Of a DNA stretch of 64,000 nt, positions 1 to 11,789 are shown piece after piece. The notes beneath the pieces are model-generated. The model made no database searches and was not told the origin of the DNA. It saw nothing but the letters and a program-made list of their open reading frames with translations. The stretch lies in the NCBI GenBank assembly GCA_034436755.1, contig DAOTVB010000022.1, forward strand, positions 1 through 64,000. Reading direction: 5' to 3'. Position numbers and translations under genes: made by a program. The number at the start of each line of letters is the position of its first letter. Positions within the stretch are counted from its first letter, which is position 1. The stretch is from CAKZQX01 sp034436755. Its GTDB lineage: Bacteria; Chloroflexota; Chloroflexia; Chloroflexales; Chloroflexaceae.

Positions 1-3
1 TCC

Positions 4-32
4 TTGACAAAGCGATCTGCGTATGGTATCAT
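4..32 (+). promoter_or_regulatory. Predicted sigma-70-type promoter of rpoB-rpoC
   Basis: A perfect -35 box TTGACA at 4-9 is followed by a 17-base spacer and TATCAT at 27-32. This would start a leader of about 310 bases ahead of rpoB. The leader (to 353) holds no convincing open reading frame or strong hairpin that I can see. It implies that rpoB has a promoter of its own in addition to any read-through from genes left of the window. Confidence 0.7.
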
Positions 33-353
33 CCTCTTTCGCAATCAACCTATAGCCTATCTTGTTAAGGAACTGTTGTTTGCGTTAAGCGAGAACTACA
101 CTATCAACCCGCCAATGCGCCAGCCGGCGCATCCTTCACGAACAGGTTTCGGATTCAGTACGCCAGTTCAGAGGTCGCTGCCCCCAGTCGGGTACGCTCC
201 GTAGAACCGGCGCTTTGTGCTTTCTGCCGCCCAGTGGTCAGTTCGAACTCGTCAGTGAGCGATCCAGTTGTGTGCGCTGTCCCCGGACGAATGTTCAGTA
301 TGCGTTGCACTGACTGATTGCGGCTGACGACTGATTACCAAGATGAGGTGAGT

Positions 354-3300
354 ATGCCCCCGTTGACTGAGACCGTTGTGCTCCAACCGTTGATTACGCC
401 CCTGGACCGTGGATCAAACATCCAACGGCGTCAGCGTATCGAGCGTCGATCTTTTGCCAAAATTCATGACGCAATTGGGTTACCCCGGCTGATTGAGACG
501 CAGATCAACAGCTTTGAGTGGTTCAAACGCGAGGGGCTGCGCGAACTCTTTGACGAGATATCGCCCATCACCGACTTTACCGGGAAAAATCTGGAGTTGC
601 GCTTCCTCGATTATGCGTTCGGTGAGCCGCGCTTTAGCGAGTTTGAGTGCCGTGAGCGCGATATGACCTATGCCGCACCGCTCCGCGTGAATGTCCAACT
701 GCGGATCCTGGCAACCGGCGAGATCAAAGAGAGTGAGCTCTTTCTGGGTGATTTTCCGATGATGACCGACAACGGTACGTTTGTGTATAACGGAGCCGAG
801 CGCGTCGTCGTCTCCCAGCTTATCCGGTCACCGGGTGTGTATTTTAAGGATGAGAAAGACCCGACCAGCGGTCGCCTGCTGCACTCGGCCAAGTTGATCC
901 CCAACCGGGGTGCCTGGCTGGAGTTTGAAACCAACCGCCGCGATGTGATGTCGGTTAAGGTTGACCGCAAGCGCAAGATCCCGGTCACGATCCTGATTCG
1001 CGCTATTCTCGCCTGGCAAGCGCAGGAGGACGGCGAGGGTCAGTGGGTGCCCGACGATGAGTTGGAAAAGCGCGGTCAGGATGAAGAGGTGCTGGCGCTG
1101 TTCCAGGAAATTGACACCGTCGCGGAACATCCCTATACCCGCGCCACGCTCGATAAAGATCCGGCACGCAACTCGCGCGAGGCGTTGATGGAGCTGTACA
1201 AGCGCCTGCGCCCCGGCGACCCGCCCACGCTGGAGAATGCGCGCTCGCTGCTGGAGTCGCTGCTCTTTAACGCGCGCCGCTATGACCTGGCCCGCGTCGG
1301 GCGTTATAAGCTCAATAAGAATCTCTGGGAGCGCGATGTGCGCCGCGATATGCAGCGCAAAGCCCCCGACAACAAGGTGCGAGTGCTCTTGCCCGACGAT
1401 ATTATGAAGATCGTTGAGCAACTGATCCTGCTCAACAATGGTATCGGCAAGGCGGATGATATTGACCATCTGGGCAATCGCCGCGTTCGTACGGTTGGCG
1501 AGTTGATCCAGCAGCAGTTCCGCGTCGGCCTGCTGCGGATGGAGCGCGTGGTCAAGGAGCGCATGAGTCTGCAAGATCCCGATGGTGCAACACCCAATGC
1601 GCTGATCAATATCCGGCCCGTTGTCGCAGCCATGCGCGAGTTCTTCGGCGGTAGCCAGCTCTCGCAGTTTATGGACCAGACCAACCCGCTGGCCGAGCTG
1701 ACCAACAAGCGGCGGCTCTCGGCGCTTGGTCCTGGTGGCCTCAGTCGGGATCGCGCCGGGTTTGAGGTGCGTGACGTGCATCACAGCCACTATGGCCGCA
1801 TCTGCCCGGTTGAGACGCCCGAAGGTCCGAACATTGGCCTGATCGGTACGATGAGTACTTTCGCCCGCGTCAACGAGATGGGCTTCCTGGAGACACCCTA
1901 CCGCAAGGTCTACAGCAGTGTTGAGAATGCCCCGGTATGGCTGGATAAAGGGGTGCTGATCCGCGATGTGCGTGATCTGCGGACAGGCGATTTGATTGCC
2001 GCCAAGGGCTCCCGCGTGGATGCCGAGATTGCTGACCGGATTGCCGTCGGTCTGTTGCGTGGGCAGCGCCTGCGCGAGGATATTGTTGACCCGGATACCG
2101 GCGAAACCCTGGCCGAATCCGGCACGGAGATTAACCGCGCCCTGGCTGAGAAGATCGCCCGGGTACCAATCAAGACGATTAAGATCCATGCGATTGTGTC
2201 GCAGGAGGTCGATTACCTGAGTGCCGACGAAGAGGACCGCTTTGTTATCGTTCAGGCGAACGCGCCGCTCGACGAGCACAACCGCTTTATGAAGAGCCAG
2301 GTGTCGTGCCGCTTTGCCGATGAGTTCCTGGAAGAGAAGGTGGATCGCGTCGATTACATGGACGTTTCGCCCAAGCAGGTGGTCAGTGTGAGTACCGCGT
2401 TGATCCCCTTCCTGGAACACGACGACGCCAACCGCGCGCTGATGGGCTCGAACATGCAGCGCCAGGCCGTTCCGCTGCTGCGCCCCGATGCACCGATTGT
2501 CGGCACGGGGATGGAGTATATGGCGGCCCGTGACAGCGGTCAGGTCGTTATCGCCAAGCAGGATGGGGTCGTTCTCAGTGCCACCGGCGATATGATTGTC
2601 GTCGAGGAAGAAGATGGCAATGTCCGCGAATACCCGCTGCGCAAGTTTATGCGCAGTAACCAGGATACCTGTATTAACCAGCGGCCCATCGTGGCGAGCG
2701 GTGATCGGGTCTACAAGGATTATACGATTGCCGACAGCAGCAGCACCGACGATGGCGAACTGGCGCTGGGGCAGAATATCCTGGTGGCCTACATGCCCTG
2801 GGAAGGCGGCAACTTTGAGGACGCCATCCTGGTCAGCGAGCGCCTGGTCCGCGAGGATATTTTTACCAGCATTCATATTGAGAAGTATGAAGTTGAGGCC
2901 CGCGATACCAAGCTCGGCCCGGAGGAGATAACCCGCGACATTCCCAACGTCGGCCAGGATAGCCTGCGCAACCTGGATGATCGCGGTATTATCTATATCG
3001 GCGCGGAGGTGCAACCCAACGATATTCTGGTCGGCAAAATCACCCCCAAGGGCGAAACCGACCTGACGGCGGAAGAGCGCCTGCTGCGTGCGATCTTTGG
3101 TGAGAAGGCGCGCGAGGTCAAAGATAGCAGTCTGCGCGTCCCGAACGGCGTGCGCGGTAAGGTGATCGATGTCAAGGTCTTTAGCCGGGCCGAAGGCGCA
3201 GACCTGCCGGTCGGCGTTAACCAGACGGTGCGCGTGCTGCTCTGCCAGAAGCGCAAGATCAGCGCGGGCGATAAGATGGCCGGACGGCATGGGAACAAAG

Positions 3301-4040
3301 GCGTGGTCAGCCGCGTGCTGCCGGTTGAGGATATGCCCTTCCTGCCCGATGGTCGCCCGGTGGATATTATTCTCAATCCCATCGGCGTGCCAAGCCGTAT
3401 GAACATCGGGCAGATCCTGGAGACCCACCTGGGCTGGGCCGCCGCCAAACTGGGCTTCCGCGTGGCAACGCCGGTCTTTGACGGGGCAAACGAAGGCCAG
3501 ATCAAGTCTATGCTCCGCGAGGCCGGGCTTCCCGGCGACGGCAAGGTTACGCTCTACGATGGCCGGACGGGCGTACCGTTTGATCATCCGGTGACGGTCG
3601 GGTATGCCTATATGCTTAAGTTGGCCCACCTGGTTGAAGATAAGATCCACGCCCGGAGTACCGGCCCCTACAGCCTGGTTACGCAGCAACCGCTCGGCGG
3701 TAAAGCGCAGTTCGGCGGACAGCGCTTTGGTGAGATGGAGGTCTGGGCGCTCGAAGCCTACGGTGCGGCCTACATCCTGCAAGAGATGTTAACCGTGAAA
3801 TCGGACGATGTGGTGGGCCGCGTCAAGACCTACGAGGCGATTGTGAAGGGCGAACCGATCCAGGAGGCGGGTGTCCCCGAGAGCTTTAAGGTCTTGATCA
3901 AGGAACTGCAGTCGCTCGGACTGAGCGTTGAGGTACTGTCTGAGGATGAGCGGCCGGTCGAGTTGACCGACGATGTTGACGGCGATATGGCGGCCCTGGA
4001 TGGGATTAACTTGAGCGGTATGGAACGCGGGGAATTCTAG
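354..4040 (+). CDS. rpoB: DNA-directed RNA polymerase subunit beta
   Basis: Encodes the beta subunit of RNA polymerase, which with beta' forms the catalytic cleft. The predicted protein is about 1228 residues, normal for bacteria. Diagnostic stretches include the rifampicin region (GGSQLSQFMDQTNPLAELTN, then LSALGPGGLSRDRAGFEVRD), the HYGRICPVETPEGPNIGLIG motif, and SAGDKMAGRHGNKGVV, which carries conserved active-site lysines. The rifampicin-pocket residues look like the sensitive consensus. I start at ATG 354, preceded by GAGGTG at 345-350; an upstream in-frame TTG at 318 has no better ribosome site and would add 12 residues that are not family-like. rpoC follows after 102 bases. Confidence 0.98.
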   Translation: MPPLTETVVLQPLITPLDRGSNIQRRQRIERRSFAKIHDAIGLPRLIETQINSFEWFKREGLRELFDEISPITDFTGKNLELRFLDYAFGEPRFSEFECRERDMTYAAPLRVNVQLRILATGEIKESELFLGDFPMMTDNGTFVYNGAERVVVSQLIRSPGVYFKDEKDPTSGRLLHSAKLIPNRGAWLEFETNRRDVMSVKVDRKRKIPVTILIRAILAWQAQEDGEGQWVPDDELEKRGQDEEVLALFQEIDTVAEHPYTRATLDKDPARNSREALMELYKRLRPGDPPTLENARSLLESLLFNARRYDLARVGRYKLNKNLWERDVRRDMQRKAPDNKVRVLLPDDIMKIVEQLILLNNGIGKADDIDHLGNRRVRTVGELIQQQFRVGLLRMERVVKERMSLQDPDGATPNALINIRPVVAAMREFFGGSQLSQFMDQTNPLAELTNKRRLSALGPGGLSRDRAGFEVRDVHHSHYGRICPVETPEGPNIGLIGTMSTFARVNEMGFLETPYRKVYSSVENAPVWLDKGVLIRDVRDLRTGDLIAAKGSRVDAEIADRIAVGLLRGQRLREDIVDPDTGETLAESGTEINRALAEKIARVPIKTIKIHAIVSQEVDYLSADEEDRFVIVQANAPLDEHNRFMKSQVSCRFADEFLEEKVDRVDYMDVSPKQVVSVSTALIPFLEHDDANRALMGSNMQRQAVPLLRPDAPIVGTGMEYMAARDSGQVVIAKQDGVVLSATGDMIVVEEEDGNVREYPLRKFMRSNQDTCINQRPIVASGDRVYKDYTIADSSSTDDGELALGQNILVAYMPWEGGNFEDAILVSERLVREDIFTSIHIEKYEVEARDTKLGPEEITRDIPNVGQDSLRNLDDRGIIYIGAEVQPNDILVGKITPKGETDLTAEERLLRAIFGEKAREVKDSSLRVPNGVRGKVIDVKVFSRAEGADLPVGVNQTVRVLLCQKRKISAGDKMAGRHGNKGVVSRVLPVEDMPFLPDGRPVDIILNPIGVPSRMNIGQILETHLGWAAAKLGFRVATPVFDGANEGQIKSMLREAGLPGDGKVTLYDGRTGVPFDHPVTVGYAYMLKLAHLVEDKIHARSTGPYSLVTQQPLGGKAQFGGQRFGEMEVWALEAYGAAYILQEMLTVKSDDVVGRVKTYEAIVKGEPIQEAGVPESFKVLIKELQSLGLSVEVLSEDERPVELTDDVDGDMAALDGINLSGMERGEF

Positions 4041-4053
4041 GTCTGAGTTCTCG

Positions 4054-4117
4054 GTTTTGAGTTTTGAGTTTGATGTTACCACTGGTCGCACTGATCGGGT
4101 AACTCAAAACTCAAAAC
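4054..4117. repeat. Simple-sequence inverted repeat between rpoB and rpoC
   Basis: The left arm at 4054-4070 (GTTTTGAGTTTTGAGTT) is perfectly complementary to 4101-4117, with a 30-base loop between. The right side continues with further AACTC/AAAAC iterations to about 4131, ending just before the rpoC ribosome site (GGAG at 4133-4136). The whole 102-base gap is therefore mostly this hairpin. It could modulate the rpoB/rpoC ratio or be a simple-sequence repeat insertion. Confidence 0.8.
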
Positions 4118-4142
4118 TCAAAGCTCAAAACTGGAGATACAA

Positions 4143-8741
<4,599 letters not shown>

Positions 8742-8816
8742 CCCGGAGCAGACTGGTTGATGCCAGCAATGCCCGCCACGTCAGCCTGATATGGTTGGCA
8801 CATTGAAACGAAGCAA

Positions 8817-8846
8817 GACGGGGCCGGGAATCATCCCGGCCCCGTC
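8817..8846. terminator. GC-rich hairpin terminator after rpoC
   Basis: A perfect 13-bp stem, GACGGGGCCGGGA (8817-8829) with TCCCGGCCCCGTC (8834-8846), encloses an ATCA loop. It is followed by TATTTGT rather than a clean T-tract. It lies between the convergent ends of rpoC (8741) and the AAA ATPase gene (8921), so it may serve both strands. Confidence 0.8.
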
Positions 8847-8920
8847 TATTTGTGGAACGCGGTAACATTGCTACCGCATTCCACACTCCGTATTCATACC
8901 TTTCGCCCCTACCGTTCCCG

Positions 8921-10219
8921 TTACAACTCAACAAAGTAGGAGCGGCAGGCGGCGTCAAGCAGCTCGTGGCTCATGGTTGGCCGAACATTCAAAAAACGGG
9001 CCGTATCGACCAGTTGGTCCATCAGGTCACGCGGATGCACGGAGCGGAGTTCAATCCCCCGGCGGGCATACTGTTCGGTCAGCAAATACTTCAGCCCCTC
9101 GTCGCTGTAGGGAATACCCTTATCCTTACACACGCGGCGCATAATCTCGCGGTACTGCGTTGGCGTCGGATTACCAACCTCAACCTTATAGCGAATACGC
9201 CGCAGGAAGGCTTCGTCTACCAGATCCTTGGGGTCAAGGTTAGTGGAGAAAATAATAAGCTGGTCAAACGGAATTTCGATCTTCTTGCCGGTATGCAGCG
9301 TCAAGAAATCGATACGTTTTTCCAGAGGAACGATCCAGCGGTTGAGCAGATCTTGCGGACGCATCTGCTGCCGTCCAAAGTCGTCAATAAAGAACAACCC
9401 ACCATTCGCCTTCATCTGCAAGGGCGCTTCATAATATTTGCTGATCGGATTATAGATCAGGTCCAGTGAGTCCATATTCAACTCACCCCCCGTCACAACA
9501 ATTGGTCGGCGGGTATGCACCCAGCGCTGATCGGCCAGCGCATTATCGGACGCAGGTAGCGGTACTTCTTTGTGATGAATAATATCAAAGACTTTGATGA
9601 TCTGCCCATCCACAATAACCGCGTGTGGCACAAAAATCGTTTCGGAGAAGAGGCGTGCAACCGCCTCGGCAATCGAGGTCTTCCCATTCCCGGCATGCCC
9701 ATAGAGAAAGAGCGAGCGGCCGGAATTGACCGCCGGGCCAACCTGCTGGATCAGGGAACTGCTCAACACCAGATGGGCAAATGCTTCACGTAGCGCCTGT
9801 TCGTCAAATGTGACACCGTGAATAGTCTGTTGCCGGACCATCTCCATGTAAGTCTCAAGCGGCACGGGGGCCGGCCCCAGATATTGGGTACGTTCACTCA
9901 GCTCTTTAGCACGCTCAACACCCTTCTGCGTCACCTGATAGCGATAGCTGCGTTCGCTAATACCCTCCGAACCTTTGACCTCAGCTAACTGCTCCTTGCG
10001 CAGGTAACGAATAGACTGGTCAAGCACACCTTCGTACGACAGCGTTAGATGATCGCTTAACTCCTGCCCGGTCAACTCGCCGATAACATACAGCGCACGC
10101 ACAACCAGATCGGCGATATACGACATCGTCAACCCCGTCTCCTCAATTGTGCGCGGACGGCGGGGGAAACTTATGTTTGGTTCATTGACCTCATCGCTCA
10201 GGCTGATGGGGGTGAGCAT
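8921..10219 (-). CDS. AAA ATPase with N-terminal winged-helix domain
   Basis: The predicted protein is 432 residues. Residues of about 30-130 look like a winged helix-turn-helix (helix-rich start, QSIRYLRKEQLAEV, then a basic beta-wing segment). An AAA domain follows, with Walker A GHAGNGKTS, Walker B GGLFFIDDFG, sensor-1-like IIFSTNLDP and an arginine pair FLRRIRYKVEV. The ATPase part resembles MoxR/ATPase-associated chaperone-like proteins, but I cannot name a substrate. The start is ATG at 10219, because GGGAGG stands 7 bases upstream; a longer frame to 10321 lacks such a site. It ends tail-to-tail with rpoC. Regulation and partner are unknown; a DNA-binding remodeller is one inference. 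Confidence 0.85.
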   Translation of the reverse strand: MLTPISLSDEVNEPNISFPRRPRTIEETGLTMSYIADLVVRALYVIGELTGQELSDHLTLSYEGVLDQSIRYLRKEQLAEVKGSEGISERSYRYQVTQKGVERAKELSERTQYLGPAPVPLETYMEMVRQQTIHGVTFDEQALREAFAHLVLSSSLIQQVGPAVNSGRSLFLYGHAGNGKTSIAEAVARLFSETIFVPHAVIVDGQIIKVFDIIHHKEVPLPASDNALADQRWVHTRRPIVVTGGELNMDSLDLIYNPISKYYEAPLQMKANGGLFFIDDFGRQQMRPQDLLNRWIVPLEKRIDFLTLHTGKKIEIPFDQLIIFSTNLDPKDLVDEAFLRRIRYKVEVGNPTPTQYREIMRRVCKDKGIPYSDEGLKYLLTEQYARRGIELRSVHPRDLMDQLVDTARFLNVRPTMSHELLDAACRSYFVEL

Positions 10220-10425
10220 AATTGGCCCTCCCAGAGATGATGCTTCTAAAGAGAAGACCCGCCGACACAGAGCCAACCTGCGATTGCGGGCCGGTGCAGC
10301 CCATGCTGCCGGATAGTTCATGATTATCTTGATCGTAGCGGTTAGTATACCATAGCCTATAAAACTGTTGCAATAACATGCTCTTCAGAAAGGCTGACGA
10401 AATATTCATCCCGACCATCAGCCCG

Positions 10426-10986
10426 TCAAAATGGGCGGCGTGCCTGGCGGTAGGTCGGCGTATCCTGCCAATCCCCGCGCACAATCGCAAAGAGATGCAG
10501 ATCAACAAACCGGCCATGCAGGAAGTAGACGCTGCGGTACACACCGTCACACTGCATCCCCGCGCCCGTAGCCACCCGGCTGGAAGCGGTATTGCCGATA
10601 ACCACCGTCGCCTGCAAGCGCTCAACCGGCAGGGAGTTAAACAGATGGTTGACCAGCAGGCAGGCGGCCTGGGTTGCAATCCCCCGCCCCCGAAAATCCG
10701 GGTGAACCTGCCACCAGAGTTCCAACCCATGGAACAACTCGGTCAGCGTAAAGGGATTCCAGTAGCCGATGGTCCCCAGTGGCTGCGCCGTCGCCTGATC
10801 GCGGATCAGCAAGAAGCCCTGGTCGCGGCCGGTTGGTCTGGCAAAACGTTCGGCAAACTCCTGGTGCGTTGTCGGCCAGACATTGTAGTAGTCGCCCATG
10901 TAAGCCGGGTCGCCAAACCAGTTGGCGATCAGGGGCGCATCCTCCGGCGTGGCCGGGCTCAACCGGATCTGGTTGCCAAGAAGCAT
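10426..10986 (-). CDS. GNAT-family N-acetyltransferase
   Basis: A 186-residue protein of the GCN5-related acetyltransferase fold, similar to RimJ/RimL-type and aminoglycoside-type members. The acetyl-CoA loop appears as HPDFRGRGIATQA (R-G-R-G-I-A), followed by helix AACLLVNHLFN and the strand ATVVIGNTASSRVATGAGMQ. The fold would transfer an acetyl group from acetyl-CoA to an amine; the substrate cannot be predicted. Start ATG 10986 has AGGAA about 9 bases upstream; a longer frame to 11121 is unlikely. It reads away from repeat cluster 1, and 206 bases separate its stop from the next gene on this strand. Confidence 0.85.
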   Translation of the reverse strand: MLLGNQIRLSPATPEDAPLIANWFGDPAYMGDYYNVWPTTHQEFAERFARPTGRDQGFLLIRDQATAQPLGTIGYWNPFTLTELFHGLELWWQVHPDFRGRGIATQAACLLVNHLFNSLPVERLQATVVIGNTASSRVATGAGMQCDGVYRSVYFLHGRFVDLHLFAIVRGDWQDTPTYRQARRPF

Positions 10987-11102
10987 GGATTCAGTTCCTG
11001 AGTATTCATAATGGTTCGATTTTCTATTAGTATAGCCGGAGCGCAGAGCACCGACAACTGATACCTGACACGCACGGGATCGCCTGATCCAGGTCAGCAG
11101 TG

Positions 11103-11175
11103 GCCGTTTCGCAGTTGTCACTTATGTCGTGTTGTTCGTGGTCCAGCTTCCCACCGCGTAACTCCTGTAACTGAT
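11103..11175. repeat. Cluster 1 flanking direct repeat, left copy
   Basis: A segment of about 73 bases (cgtttcgc...tgttcgtggtcca...caccgcgtaactcctgtaac in pattern) recurs with substitutions at 11581-11655 in the same orientation, and in reverse orientation at about 55560-55630. It leads into the GCGTAACTC palindrome of the first unit, so it behaves as a boundary module of the repeat clusters. Confidence 0.7.
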
Positions 11176-11345
11176 AGGAGTTACGCGGTGGCGTTCAAAC
11201 CGGACGTTTGAACAGATGAAAGCTCGTCTCGCCTGCGGCAGCATGGTACGTTTTCGATCTTTTTGGAAAAAAAGTGGCTCTCCGAGTCACTTTTTTTCCA
11301 AAAAGGATGTCCGATTCCACCCTGCCGGAGGCGAAATGTCCTTTC
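11151..11345 (+). repeat. Composite hairpin element, unit A (cluster 1)
   Basis: The unit opens with a perfect 16-bp palindrome, CCACCGCGTAACTCCT (11151-11166) with 11176-11191, around a 9-base loop. Next is an 8-bp hairpin, GTTCAAAC/GTTTGAAC (11193-11213). The outer arm GCCTGCGGCAGCATGG (11231-11246) pairs imperfectly with CCACCCTGCCGGAGGC (11317-11332). Inside, a 22-bp stem (11259-11280 with 11284-11305, loop TCC) has a single G:T mismatch. No protein is encoded. A copy differing at only four positions lies at 58796-58984. Confidence 0.85.
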
Positions 11346-11353
11346 GAGTCAGT

Positions 11354-11535
11354 GACCGCGTAACTCGTGTAACTGATAGGAGTTACGCGGTCGGTTCCAA
11401 ATCAGATGTTCACCTGGATGAACGGACCGATTCGCCTGCGGCAACAGGGTACGCTTTTATTCTTTCTCACAAAAACGTTGCACTTTATGCAACATTTTTG
11501 TGAGAAAGACGGTCCTCTTTTACCCTGCCGGAGGC
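11354..11535 (+). repeat. Composite hairpin element, unit B (cluster 1)
   Basis: It has a 13-bp palindrome GACCGCGTAACTC (11354-11366) with 11380-11392, then a small GTTCA/TGAAC hairpin (11408-11423). The outer arm GCCTGCGGCAACAGGGTA (11434-11451) pairs with TACCCTGCCGGAGGC (11521-11535). The inner stem is 22 bp (11461-11482 with 11488-11509, loop CTTTA) with one mismatch. Its inner-stem sequence is quite different from unit A although the geometry is the same. Confidence 0.85.
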
Positions 11536-11580
11536 ACTGTCCCCTGGCAAACACAAGATCGCGTAACGCACATCAGCACG

Positions 11581-11656
11581 GGTCGTTTCGCGTTTTTCGC
11601 TCATGTCGCGGCGTTCGTGGTCCAAACTCTCACCGCGTAACTCCTGTAACTGATAG
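11581..11656. repeat. Cluster 1 flanking direct repeat, right copy with half palindrome
   Basis: This repeats the 11103-11175 module and ends in the left half of the GCGTAACTC palindrome (11631-11656). The right half is missing, so the cluster ends at a half site. The upstream region of the cyclase gene begins immediately after it. Confidence 0.7.
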
Positions 11657-11752
11657 ATGTCACTATTTTTAGCAGATCTTCGTGATATTCAATACGGCAA
11701 CCATGCTACAATACTCGATACACACCGGAACAGGACAGGACAATAGGATCGC

Positions 11753-11774
11753 GCGCGCGGGAACAGCCGCGCGC
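11753..11774 (+). promoter_or_regulatory. Hairpin abutting the ribosome binding site of the cyclase gene
   Basis: GCGCGCGG (11753-11760) and CCGCGCGC (11767-11774) form a perfect 8-bp GC stem with loop GAACAG. The next base begins the Shine-Dalgarno AAGAGG (11775-11780) of the gene starting at 11790. A TACAAT at 11707-11712 is a possible -10 box, which would place the hairpin in the 5' leader. The -35 region is weak. Confidence 0.55.
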
Positions 11775-11789
11775 AAGAGGTAGTCGCAA

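Noticed and set aside
828..3782. A 984-codon open frame antisense to rpoB, and similar long antisense frames opposite rpoC (4581-5984, 5985-7511)
   Set aside because: They are mirror frames produced by GC-rich codon bias in highly conserved genes; their sequences resemble no family and lack ribosome sites.
11151..11660. Integron attC sites or a cassette array, suggested by repeated imperfect palindromes
   Set aside because: The GCGTAAC/GTTACGC cores do not fit the attC consensus (RYYYAAC...GTTRRRY), there are no cassette genes between them, and no integrase is present.
11216..11672. Short open frames through the repeat units (also at 55545-56338 and 58411-59207)
   Set aside because: They run across palindromes and hairpins, differ between copies, and have no ribosome sites; they are incidental.
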